Below, piece by piece: positions 39,453 to 50,186 of a DNA stretch of 64,000 nt. The position numbers were made by a program, and so were the translations under genes. Every line of letters starts with the position of its first letter. Position 1 is the first letter of the stretch. Source of the stretch: Chalara sp. BL73 (Eukaryota > Ascomycota > Leotiomycetes > Helotiales); NCBI GenBank assembly GCA_918026815.1, contig CAKJVC010000229.1, positions 353,716 through 417,715 on the forward strand, in the 5' to 3' direction. A model generated the notes under the pieces. The model saw nothing but the letters and a program-made list of their open reading frames with translations, had not been told where the DNA came from and did no database searches.

Positions 39453-39826
39453 TAGTATTCTTCGGCGCTGACGTTTTACATTTCGCTGTTTACAGGGCAT
39501 GGTTTTTGGTGGAGGCAGACTTGATTCGGTCCTGCAGTTTCACGACTTGGAATAGAGGAATATAAGGACCTTGGCTTATACGGGCTGAAGGTGGTGCGTA
39601 CCAAAACCTTCAATAGCCATGAACAAATGCCCCTGTGACTTGAGTCAGTGCAATACCCCTCGCCATAACCCCTCATATGGTGGCGTCTCAATCCCTGCAA
39701 TCGATAAGCGATAACGATAGGCTTGATCCACATCCAAATACAGATCCACGGAATGAAACCCACCTTCATTTCTATCAAGCAGAAGAAGTCTTGTCCTTTC
39801 ATCACTTACTCTTCTCTATAACCACC

Positions 39827-40926
39827 ATGGCGAATGAAGAATCTGCCGTCGAGTACCCCGTTATTGACTCCCACATCCACCTCTTTCCCTCCTCCGAGCT
39901 TGACACACTTGCCTGGTGCAAGCCGTCTAACCCACTCTATAAACAACACTCATTGGACGAATACGCTCTCGCAACTGGCTCCCCCTCCTCACTCGAAGGG
40001 TTCATTTTCCTTGAGACGGATAGGAAGCATGACCTTGACCTCGGCGCGAAAGATGGAAGCGGGTGGGCGATGCCGTTGATGGAGATCGACTGGCTGAAAC
40101 GCATAGCTTTGGGCACGCCGAGGGACGGGGAGGGCCATACGCTGGAGCAGGGAAAGCTGTGCTTGGGGATCGTGCCTTGGGCGCCAGTGCCGAGCGGGGA
40201 AGGCCCCCTTGAGCGGTATGTTAAAGAGGCGGAGCGGACGGCAGGGGAGAGCTGGGGAAAGGTGAAGGGATTCCGGTATTTGGTGCAGGAGAGGCCGCGG
40301 GGCACGATGTTGGAAGAAAAGTTCATTGATGGGTTGAGGTGGTTGGGGAGGAAAGGGTTTGTATTTGATTTGGGGGTTAATCAACATGATGGGGGGAAGT
40401 GGCAGCTGGAGGAGGCAGTGGACATGATTGAGAAGGCACATCAAGATGTCGAGGAGAAGGACAAGGTGGCTATCATCCTGAGTAAGTTTTGTGTCAACTG
40501 TTGCTATGTGGTGCTAATTTTGAAGATCATCTCTGCAAACCTGATCTGTCGGTATACAATCAAACAGATCCGAGTTTTGTTGCATGGAGAACTGCCATGT
40601 TCAGACTCAGCAAGTGCAGCAAAACATACATGAAGCTAAGTGGCTGTTTCTCAGAGATGCCAGACAAACTAAAGCAGGCCACGGTGGATGAGATATTTGA
40701 AGCTCTACAGCCATATCTGGTGGTGATTTTGGCGACTTTCGGCCCGTTCAGGATCATGTTTGGTTCAGACTGGCCGGTATGCACAATCGGGGTCGATGAT
40801 GCATGGAAGAAGTGGAGACGAGTGGTGCAGAGATTCTGTGATGTGGCCAGCTTAAGTCAGGCGGAACAGATTATGATTTGGAGCGGAACCGCGATCAAAG
40901 CATACAACCTCAAAGAGCTGGTTTGA
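39827..40926 (+). CDS. amidohydrolase family 2 protein, possible sugar lactonase
   Basis: Two exons, 39827-40481 and 40526-40926, joined by a 44-nt intron, give 351 residues. The N-terminal VIDSHIHLFP holds the HxH metal-binding pair, and the C-terminal MFGSDWPVC holds the conserved Asp of the amidohydrolase TIM barrel. The junction restores AIILNHLCKPDLSV, carrying the His-Cys-Lys-Pro motif usual in this family. Close relatives include fungal L-rhamnono-1,4-lactonases and other lactone or decarboxylase enzymes, so the exact substrate is inferred only. The gene is followed 0.7 kb downstream, on the same strand, by a DapA-family aldolase, which supports a role in sugar-acid breakdown. Confidence 0.88.
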
Positions 40927-41635
40927 ATGATATCACACCACATTGTGCCACCTTCTTTTTCCCTTCTTCCCCTGATTCAGAAGTAATCAAAAGATTGAGT
41001 TGACAGTGTTTAATCTGGTTACTTGATCGCCACGGAGCCTCCTCCGTCTCTGGCTCTTATGTTACCTGAGGTTTCTTTACGGAGACACCCAAAAGCAGAT
41101 TCTACCCCCTGTCATAATATATGCCCTGCCGCCTGTGCCCCAATCTTACTTACTCGCAACTGTAGCTCCCTGCTTATGTATCAAAACATCAGATACTGCC
41201 GGCTCCCCAAAAATATATCCCAAAAATCGTGGGTTTCCAAATTCCAAAACTCAAAACGGTGATGTCTTCACCACCCCACCAGAAATTTACCCCTCAGCGG
41301 GTCGCTTCGGTCTACGATGTACCGAATGTGGAGGAATGGGGCGAAAGACAGAAGACGCGATCAATCTTTGAATACAACCCAAGCCTGTCTTAGTTTCTTT
41401 GCATTCAACAGAATCCCATTCATTCGTCCAGGGCTACATCCTCCAGATACGATACCTTGCTCATGCTATTTACTGATTGTCAGCAATTGCCCTTGCTTTT
41501 CCAACAACAGTCATCTGCCTAATTCCCACAGTATAGGAAGACCCAGCTTTGACCTGTACCTGAACGACTTCCACATCTCTCTGTGGATCAGATTTTCAAA
41601 ATCAAAAACCTCTATCACCAGTCATACTCTACACG
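40927..41635. other. intergenic region, presumed aldolase promoter
   Basis: No gene is supported. The region is pyrimidine-rich just before the start at 41636. Confidence 0.45.
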
Positions 41636-42756
41636 ATGGCGCAGCCACCACCAGCAGGCGTGTACGTCCCTGTGCCTACATTCTTCGTCTCCAAGAAGGC
41701 TGCGAACTACAATCCAACAGCAGTATGTGCTAGTTTTGTCTTACTAGTTTTATACGCTCTTTCGCATACCTAGATTTTTGTAAGGAAATGACAAACTAAT
41801 CGTTTTCCAGGCACCTCTTGATCTAGAAGCCCAAGCCAAACACTCTATCCACCTCGCGAAATCTGGCATCAAGGGCTTGGTCATACTTGGAAGCACAGGA
41901 GAAGCTGTGCATCTAAGCAATCAGGAACGGTATGATGTCCTATCATATGTGAGAAGAGAGCTCGAGAGCGCAGGTTTCAAGGACTATCCCATAATTGCGG
42001 GAACCGCATCCCAAAATATTGAGGAGGTTTTGGAGCAGTTGAAGAGTGCAAAGGAGGCTGGCTCACAATGGGGATTGTGTCTTGTACCCGGATATTTCGC
42101 TGGCGCAAGTACACAGGAAGGTATCATCCGGTGGTTCACGGCCGTTGCGGATGCTAGTCCTATTCCCGTTCTGGTGTATGTTTCCCCCTCGCCGAATGTG
42201 GGAGACGCACTGACACATTGATAGATATCACTACCCAGGCGTCTCGAACAACGTCAAGGTCATCCCCTCAACATTTGCGACCCTTTCAAAGCACACTAAT
42301 ATTGTCGGTTGCAAGCTCTCCCACGGTGACGTCTCCTATCATGCCCAGATCGCGTCGAGTCCCAAGATCGACCACTCGCACTTCCACACCTTTACCGGTC
42401 TTGGTCAACAGCTTCTTCCCGTGATCTCTATAGGCGCCGCTGGCACGATTGATGGTACAGCGGGCTTCTTCCCTAAATCAGTCGTGCATTTGTACAACCT
42501 CTCGATCAAAAACAGCCCCACGGAGGAACAGGTCAAGGAACGGCAATTGTTGCAGTACAAGGTCAGCTCTGTGGAAGAGCTGGTGGTCAAGTTCGGAACT
42601 GTGGGCATCAAGGAGGCCATCAGCCGGATCTTGGGGCTGGGGGATGCGGACGGGACTCGCCTGCCCCTGTTTGGCGGCATACCTGGCGGGGACAAGGAAT
42701 GGGAGAATTGGAAAGAGGCGATTGGCGATTTAGATGCCGTGGAGAGGAGTTTGTGA
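41636..42756 (+). CDS. DapA/N-acetylneuraminate lyase family aldolase
   Basis: Exons 41636-41722, 41811-42175 and 42225-42756 give 327 residues. The class I aldolase core is complete: GSTGEAVHLS (the GTTGE-type substrate loop), the catalytic Tyr in VYHYPGVSNN, and the Schiff-base Lys in VGCKLSHGD. The fungal members that break 2-keto-3-deoxy sugar acids (such as the LGA1/GaaC 2-keto-3-deoxy-L-galactonate aldolase) have this architecture, and true dihydrodipicolinate synthase is not expected in fungi, which make lysine by another route. The substrate is not proven. The neighbouring amidohydrolase suggests a lactonase-aldolase pair. Confidence 0.88.
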
Positions 42757-43579
42757 GGGACATACCTTGTTAGCATTCCTAGATGGGCGGTATTTTGAAT
42801 CCCCAGGGTAGATCGGAGAGGGGGTATCGGCCGAGCATGGAGAATCTTCCATATAGATAGATTGAATTAGTTACCTCAGTTGCTTCGCACCTTCGAGAGA
42901 AATAGCTTTGTCACCATAGCACCGCGGTTGGCTTAGAGTCGCGTTACACAATGCAGGATCCGTTCCATGAGAGCCCACGTCCCACCGTCGTTTGCGATGG
43001 CCCCTCTACTCTCCAAATGTTCACCAAAACTTCTTCGTGAGCCGCCTCATACCCTCCAATCAACCCCACAAAGCCGATACCCCCCTTAAAGCTCAAGACC
43101 TCCCTGCTCGGCAAGTCGTCGGCTTTGCCGTAAAATCAAGCACTCGCTTAAGCAAGGGGGTTGGGGGTTCAATGCTTGGTTCTGACTTGCGTCAGGCTTA
43201 AAATTTACCTCCGAGCCTTCTGGGTTATCTACTTGCCGATTCTTATGCTCTGGCGCGGAACATGCAAGCCAGCGATATCTCCAAGCACGAATGTCTAATT
43301 TCCCGTGATCATGTTTCACGCTTTTTGGCTGCACCAATAATAGCCGAGGCGTGCGTTAGACTAATGAATAGAATAGGAATCACAAAGCCGTTTGGGATAC
43401 ACCATAAACAAAGAAGACAGGTGATAATTCGGGAAGAGGAAAAAGGGAGAAGTTCCATTCAGCTTGTAATACAATTACGATTATAACATCAATATCGTAT
43501 GCGTCAGTTCTTATTACCTATATGCCCATACTTGTGCATTCTCAGTGTTTCGTCCATCGTGTCGTAGGAGGGGTATCAA
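42757..43579. other. convergent intergenic region
   Basis: It lies between two 3' ends. Nothing coding or structured is seen. Confidence 0.5.
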
Positions 43580-45295
43580 TCAGTATCTGCTCTCATATCG
43601 GTCATCATCTCGTCTCTCGCCATTATCTGCATATTCCGAGCTTTTTGGCCTCCTATCACGATCCAAGCTTGTCCTTCTTGAGCTTCTTCTCTCGGTGTGA
43701 GAGCGAGATGGCGTTGAGCTACCGCTATGATGACGATGCTCTCTGCTGTTGGGGCTCGAGGGGCTCAGGCGATCGCTTCTCTCTTCTCTATCTCCATGGT
43801 CTCTGCGCTCCCTGCGCTCCCTGTGCTCCCTGTGCTCCCTATGTTCTCTGTGCTCTCTCCTTTCGCTCCTATCACTATGCTCCTTTCTATCGCTTCTCTC
43901 ACTTCGATGGGATCTTCCATCGCTTCGGTCACTCCGGTCGCTATGATCTCTATGCTCCCTTCGTTCTTCCCTTTCGTTTCGCTCTCTTCGTTCTTCACGG
44001 CGACGCTCTTGGTCACGCTCAGTACGTTTTCGATTTGGACCAGCTCCTTCAAGCAAAGGATCATCGTCAAGTTCGGTAATCCTTCCTTTGCTATCCACCG
44101 TCTTAGGATTCTCTTTCTCCAAACGAACCTCGCGTCCACGTTTGTGGCAATACCAGAACACGAAAAGAAGTACTACAAAATCATTAGCATGACTATTACC
44201 TAATAGGAAGAAAAGTATTCACCAAAGAGGCCTAAGCTCAATAACACATTCGTGCCCATGAACGCTGGCCATCTCGTCTTCAGCGCATTCATGATGTACT
44301 TCAACATTGTCACCACAGCACCCGGCTTCGTAACCAAGTCCTTTAACGTGGACACTTTCAAGAAACTCTTCGCCGCTCCACCTAAGCCCCCAGCGGCAGC
44401 CGCAGCGCCTAAGTCTGCGCCTCCAAACCCGCTATAAGCTTGTGCCTCCGTCGCTACCGCCAGAAGTTCTGGTGCTAAAGTGGTAGTCAACTTTGTAGGT
44501 AGCTGCGTGATCAACTTCTGCAAGAAGCTCGGCAAGCTATCGTAAGACTTCGCAAGTGTGCCATCAGAATCCTCTATCAAATTCGCCAGGTCATCATATG
44601 CTGTAGGCACCCCATTCACAAGATCCTTGAGGATAACTGTGAATTTGCTAACAATCTCTTGAGAGGCTGCCGATATCGAGAATGCGCGGTTATTTATAGC
44701 AGAGAGATTCAGATCTTCGAGAACTTTCGTGATGTCGTCGGCTTCGGATGCAGCTTCGCCGGGCGTTACGACTTTTTCATTCGGTGTCAAATCTGGCTTC
44801 TTGCCCTGGGACAAGTTAGTGGTGCTCTGCCATTAGCTAAAGGGTTTGGCCTACCCTCTTGGTGAGGCTTCTATACAGACCAGACAGTCGGTTAATCTTC
44901 TTGTCTTCTTTCCCTGGCTTCGCTTCTTCCTTCCCTTTTCCCTTGTCTTTATTCTTGCTATGATGAGGAACGTTGGGTTTCTCCGCAGCACGACCGTCAT
45001 GGACTATCACTTGGCTACTATTCTCTGTTGCATCCCCAGCAACTGGGCCTATACTGTGAGGTCTCTCAGGTAACGGGGGAGGCGTTCCTTCTGCTGAGAT
45101 AATGCGCGCGAGAAAGTGCTCATCGTCCTCATCGAGGAGTGGTGGTGGCGTTTGCACTTTCGACTCTGTAGCCCTTTTCTCATTCTGGTGCTTCTTCACT
45201 TTCTTGTATGTAAAGTATTCCAACATCTTTGCTTTTCTTCCGATGGGTAATAGAGTATCTTGTGGGAAGAAAGACACAATATGAGAAGTTGGCAT
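43580..45295 (-). CDS. fungal membrane protein with Arg/Glu/His-rich repeat tail
   Basis: Three exons (45295-44855, 44805-44223, 44172-43580) give 538 residues; a second Met at 45226 (MLEYFTYKKVKKH) may be the true start, giving 515. The N-terminal part is charged and disordered. The middle (DDITKVLEDLNLSAINNRAFSI, then KDLVNGVPTAYDDLANLI and SLPSFLQKLI) is a helical domain of a conserved fungal family. A single transmembrane segment is rebuilt across the last intron (MGTNVLLSLGLFVLLFVFWYC), followed by HKRGREVRLE. The C-terminus of about 150 residues is nearly all Arg, Glu, His, Ser and Asp, with repeated REH units. I know no function; the layout suggests a membrane-anchored scaffold. Confidence 0.82.
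43800..43862. repeat. 9-bp minisatellite coding for REH units
   Basis: About six imperfect CTCCCTGTG-type units in the last exon of the minus-strand membrane protein gene, giving a run of Arg-Glu-His. Confidence 0.85.
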
Positions 45296-45720
45296 GGAGG
45301 CTTGTAGAACGCCTCAATATCTGAGCTGCCTCAGCCACAGGTCACCAGCGTCATCAGCAGACCCCCTGGATATCGGAGCTTGGCATTGACTGGGGCTGAT
45401 TGGTTGGCATTTTTGAAGTCTTGGCGTAGTGTCTTCACTCAGATGGAGTTAATGACAATGTGCACCGTAACTGCCAGTAGAATACTTTAGGTTATATATA
45501 ATGACCTCTATTTTCCATTCGCTATTCTTAAGATAACACTTGAATATTTCGCACTGGCATGATAGGAATAAATTCTTCATACCTGAGCTGTGTTGCACTA
45601 GATACGCAAAAACTCTGGCTTGGGTATAAACTGCTTGGGCTTCATTATATGTACATCTTGTCAATGCTCTTCTCAAAGCAGGATGAGGTCTCTACCATCC
45701 TTTATCGGCTTTCAAATGAC

Positions 45721-47447
45721 CTACTCATCATCCTGGACTAACTCCTTGATCTCAGACCCTTGGACGCCTCCATTTTGTGTTGCTACGCCAGACCGAAGAG
45801 CACCGCTTGTAACTCCTTTTCCAGTAACGCCACCATCCCGCATCCACCAATCAACCTCATCAATAATATCGTACACGATATCCTCTACTATCTGCTCATC
45901 GTATCGTTCGCTAAGCGGACGAAGCCTGCGTAACTTGGATGTTTGTGTTTGGTCAATGTCCATCCTATCTGCACCATCTGTCTCAAGGTCTTCAGGTGGA
46001 AACCAAAATTTGGGGCCAAGGTTTACCTGTGCAGCACCTCCTCGGAATACTGAAATTGCAGGATAGTAACCAAGCATACCATCATCTAGACCCTCCCTAG
46101 CACCAACCTGGGTGGTTGGCTTCGAAGCCGGTGGTAAGAAGGCTAGAAGATCCTCGAAAGCAGTACCCATTTCAACGCCATTCTTATATATTTTGACATT
46201 GGAGTGTGGTAAAGTTCGCAGGGATGGATATGGATGGGAGGGATCGGGTCGCTCATTTGATGCGCCTACGCCGCCACTGGAGGATATAACTGGAGATGGG
46301 TTCATAAGTTCTTCAAGTTCTTTGGTGGCTTGATAGTCGATCTGTTCGAAGTACAGATGTGCCTTGAAGCGTATAGGAACTCTATCCCGAATTATCGTCG
46401 CCGCTTCTAGGATATCATTTCCCTCATCTTTAAAGTCGACCGCTTTATTATAGTGACCTTCAACAACCTTTCTATGAAGAGTTTCGGATGGAAGGTTGAT
46501 CTCAAGCCCAATAACATCCCCTTCCCTTATGTCATCTCCTTTAATAAAGAAATCTTTCGGCCGTGACATGAATACCTTTTGCCCCGCCACATCGCGAAGT
46601 CCGTAACTGTAGGCATCGAATCCTACTGGAGCATCCAATGTAGCTTCTCTTCGAGCCCATCCTAAGCGTACATGGCCTCCTGTGCTCTCTCCATCGGCCG
46701 ATTTCCGCCTTGGAATTCCGCTTGTAATTTTGCATTCCCAGTACCAGCGACCTTCCCTCACACCAACATTCGCCTTTGCCATTCTCCATCCTTTATCTGT
46801 CGTAACATGATGGCCTCCTTCATCTAAGTACATATGCGTCGAGGTATCTTCGAAGTTGAGACGGGCCTCAAATGGTTCTGTTTCGGATTGGCGGTAGTAT
46901 ATAGTCGATGGGAAGTTTGGGTCTGCTATACAATGGGTATAGTGGAATCCCTTCTTATTGTAAACACTATGTAGGTTAGGTATTGTCAAAGCAGACACCA
47001 GAGGACTCACTGATCAGAGGTCTCATTGAATTGAACTTCAGTACCATCCGCAAGCGTTTTGGTTTGAAAATGGCTGAAAAGCGGACCACGAGGAGGATCA
47101 AAATCCGAGGTTCGTGGAGGAGGTAACTGATATCTGATGGGTGCTGGGTCGTCCTTTCTTTTCTTGTTATTCTTACGCGGAGCTGATTTGGGATCTGGGG
47201 TAGCTCTTGCGCTGGAGCTCTCAGGGGCAAGAGATGCTCCTTTCGATTCACGCTTCTTAAAGGATTCTTTTTTGGCTCTTGGGGCACGCCCAGAAAGAGA
47301 ATCCTCGGCCTTCGCGGTTTTGAAGTCAGGGTTAAGAGGGGAAGACACGGCAGGTTGGTGGTCATCTTCGAGAGCGCGCTTTTGAGGGAGAGAGGAAACT
47401 GTCGGGGTGTTCGAGGGAGTAGCCTCCCGAGAATTTGGATTAGACAT
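45721..47447 (-). CDS. BRE2: COMPASS subunit, Bre2/Ash2-type SPRY protein
   Basis: Two exons, 47447-47011 and 46966-45721, joined by a 44-nt intron, give 560 residues. The first 115 residues are Ser/Lys-rich and probably disordered. The SPRY domain follows (about 200-350), with GWRMAKANVGVREGRWYWEC, HVRLGWARREATLDAPVGFD and YSYGLRDVAGQKVFMSRP, then GDVIGLEINLPS. A second piece typical of the Ash2 family (RVPIRFKAHLYFEQ and VNLGPKFWFPPEDL) lies near the C-terminus. The protein is part of the Set1/COMPASS complex that methylates histone H3 lysine 4 in the nucleus. Domain order and length fit Bre2 of filamentous fungi. It reads towards the membrane protein gene at 43580-45295. Confidence 0.92.
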
Positions 47448-48266
47448 CGTGCGAATGCTTTAGCTGCGCCTCACGACGAAATGGAGAAAGTAAGAAGATT
47501 CAAAGCATTGACGCTTTTATCAGCTGCTTGCTTCCCGAATGCTTTCGCGTCATTCCTTCAGCGCTAGCACGTGATATATGCCAAGGCCTCTACTCCAACA
47601 TCCGATTCCATTTCAAAAAATTTGTGAAATCAACGGTGAATCGAAAGTGAAGATAGGCGCAGCAATACATAGAATGAGTGTGAGGATTAAAAATGTTGAG
47701 ATTGCAGCGTTGTAACCAAAGATAGTGGCTCAATGTCTGCTTCCCCAGTAGACATATCGTGTAGGCTTTGACGTCCATTAAATTTGATGTTGATATAAGT
47801 GTTGCAGGATTCTCGAAGATATGCTCAATCAATCTATTTTCACCATGATGATAGTGATCACTGTGTGAAAGCAGCTATAAATGCCCCCGATTCGTGAGAG
47901 CAGATTTATCAGAAGCCAAAACAGAGCCTACAATCCTATGTGCTTTCCGTCCGTTAACGTCACTCAAGAAGTAGAAAATGTCTTGACATCGATGGAGATA
48001 TTTGCATTCAACTTGCCATATAATTGTAATTTGGCCTAAAACATTTGGAAATACCAGCCATTCTATTTCAACACAATGGTTCTAGCTTCGGCTAATACGT
48101 GACCAGCAAGCTACTAGACTTCGCATTGTTTGTTTTGGTGTAGTGCCAGGATAAATCTCATTGGCGAAAGAATTTGGTCAAGGGATTCTCGCTAAGAGTA
48201 TATACTTTTTTTAAGCATGGCGTTCAACAACAAGGAAGTCCCAATGTGGTCCAACTGTTCCGACAA
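47448..48266. other. intergenic region
   Basis: Upstream region of the Bre2 gene on the minus strand, then plain DNA up to the tRNA. Nothing else is supported. Confidence 0.5.
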
Positions 48267-48350
48267 TCCCCTGTGGCACAACTGGTTAGCGCGTCAGACT
48301 GTTAAGAGTTAAGCAATCTGGAGGTTGATAGTTCGATCCTATCCGGGGGA
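48267..48350 (+). tRNA. tRNA-Asn (anticodon GTT) with a short intron
   Basis: The sequence folds as a cloverleaf: acceptor TCCCCTG pairs with CGGGGGA (one T.G), the T arm GATAG/CTATC closes a TTCGATC loop, and the anticodon stem TCAGA/TCTGG encloses CTGTTAA once an 11-nt intron is removed after position 37. The D arm GCAC/GCGC has one A-C mismatch. Total length is 84 nt with the intron, 73 without. The GTT anticodon reads Asn codons. The D-stem mismatch could mean reduced function. Confidence 0.88.
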
Positions 48351-48355
48351 GTTCG

Positions 48356-48361
48356 TTTTTT
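48356..48361 (+). terminator. RNA polymerase III terminator
   Basis: A run of six T residues starting six bases after the tRNA end. Confidence 0.7.
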
Positions 48362-49487
48362 GGGGTTTTTTGCTGCTTTGGAGACTCGAGACATATTTTT
48401 GTACACAGCTGCAAAGTAGCTGTAAGCGAGAAAGGAGGAGCCAAGAACAAGTATGTAGAAGAAATGATATATTGAAAGGCGCCATCATTATATCTGCCTC
48501 TAATACACTCACAGCTAAGGAGATGTATCTCAACGTTTACCCTTTACCCAAGTTCAAATTATTCATATTATTACTGAATTCAGTTTTTTCAATCTTTTCA
48601 ATCATTCAACAGCATATTCTCATTTTGTATAATAAGCAAGTGCTGGCGGATTAACTTATACTCTGGGAGAAATGACGATACATAATTGCCGAATTTTGAT
48701 AAGAACTTTGAATGGACAAAGGCTGGATTGAATGTGGCTCTCTTGAGGAGTAGGCACTTCAAAAGGGACTAAGACTAATATGTTCTAAGATAGTAACAAT
48801 GTCATACGTAGTACTGTGCTGCAACAATAAAGATCAAAGTCTCTAAACTATGCCACTTGTTTTTCAGGATAATAAATCTCCCATTTTAAATGGAAATACC
48901 CAATTATCCTGATCAATTTCCCTTCTGATCTCAATGCCATGGAGGATGAACATTCCCCCAAATAGGCAATTCGAATAAATCATCCGGCGTATCTTGGCAA
49001 ATTCTTGGCGTTTTGATAAGATCAGCTTTTATGTGTTGGCTTTATTGCAACAGGCTGCCTCTTCCTTGTTGACAGACTGACGATCCGGGACATCACTGCC
49101 TACAGTAGCCACATAGTACTGTCTAGCCTGCAGTCTAGCCTGCACACCTGCAATGTCTAGACATGTTGGCAGATCGATGTTCAGTGCGCCGCCTCTGCCT
49201 GCGTCCGACTCGGATGAGGATAACTTTCCCATGGGCCTTGCGTTTCCTGCCCGCACAACCTTCACGAGCAGTATGTTGACACCAAGAAGAATTCTACAGG
49301 ATAATCTAAAGCCACCGCCAGCAAGGACTCAAAGACCAAACCCTGCGCCGAACCCGAACCTTCTACAGCGGCCAAATCCTCCAACTACCATAGTTGCACT
49401 TGAGAAGAAGAAGCGACCAACATTGATGCGAGTAATGTCTCTACGAAAGAGAGCCCAGGCTAACATTCTTGCAGCGGTCCTCAACCT
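48362..49487. other. intergenic region leading to the BTB gene
   Basis: Mostly non-coding. An open frame at 49153-49518 could be the N-terminal exon of the BTB gene: it is Pro/Arg/Ser-rich and ends near a GTAATG...GCTAAC...GCAG intron-like segment at 49432-49474. However, the phase across that intron does not match the BTB frame. Confidence 0.45.
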
Positions 49488-50186
49488 ATGGTTACTGTCA
49501 GCGTATACATGGACTTGAAAGAGGAAGCAGAAAGCTTCCAGGTGCACAAGAACTTTATCACCCATTACTCTCCGTTTTTCAGCGCAGCATTCAACGGCAA
49601 CTTTGCGGAGGGCGAGTCACAAAAACTCGAGCTTGATGATACAGAACCAGCAGTATTTGGCAGCTTCGTTCAGTGGCTGTATACGCAGGACATTGTGGAT
49701 GGTGAGGGATCTTTGCCAGACCAACCTACATTGGTCAATTTGTGGATTCTTGCAGACAAGATTCTTGTACCGAGGCTTCAGAACCAGATTATCCGCGCTC
49801 TAGATCTATCACGGAGAGCCTCGGAAGAAGCGAGACCACACCCTGGAATGTGTACTGGGGGCAGGATGTCCATGACTAGCATTACATCAACCGAAAGGCC
49901 AACACCACCACGGCGGATCAAGCAAGATCCTACAATTTTTCATCGTCTATATGAGTGTACTGCGAAAGGTAGTCCTCTCCGCTCATACTTCGTTGATATT
50001 TGCTCCCGCGGAAGCCATGAAGAGATCTCAGACGAGGTGGCTGATGATTATCCACATGAAATGCTTGTTGACATCATTAACAAGATGCGAAGGCGAGAGC
50101 GGCATGTTTGCCGGGCTGCTAGTTCTTGCTCTGAGTACTATGTAAGCGAAGACATCGCTGAGAAAAGAGATGCCAGAGTCAAATGA
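49488..50186 (+). CDS. BTB/POZ domain protein
   Basis: The supported core is 232 residues. It begins MVTVSVYMDLKEEAESFQVH, followed by HKNFITHYSPFFSAAFNGNF, then KLELDDTEPAVFGSFVQWLY and LWILADKILVPRLQNQIIRAL, which together form the BTB/POZ fold (residues 1 to about 110). The rest contains a DVADDYPHEM-like acidic helix and a basic RRRERHVCRAA end. BTB proteins of this fungal type are protein-binding modules and are often linked to ubiquitin ligases; no partner can be named. The start is uncertain. An upstream exon may exist (see 48362-49487), but its phase does not fit, so I keep the first Met inside the domain. Confidence 0.82.
   Translation: MVTVSVYMDLKEEAESFQVHKNFITHYSPFFSAAFNGNFAEGESQKLELDDTEPAVFGSFVQWLYTQDIVDGEGSLPDQPTLVNLWILADKILVPRLQNQIIRALDLSRRASEEARPHPGMCTGGRMSMTSITSTERPTPPRRIKQDPTIFHRLYECTAKGSPLRSYFVDICSRGSHEEISDEVADDYPHEMLVDIINKMRRRERHVCRAASSCSEYYVSEDIAEKRDARVK

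Noticed and set aside
43727..44203. Long plus-strand frames opposite the membrane protein tail
   Set aside because: They are the antisense of the Arg/Glu/His repeat exon and have a Ser/Leu-repeat composition that follows from it.
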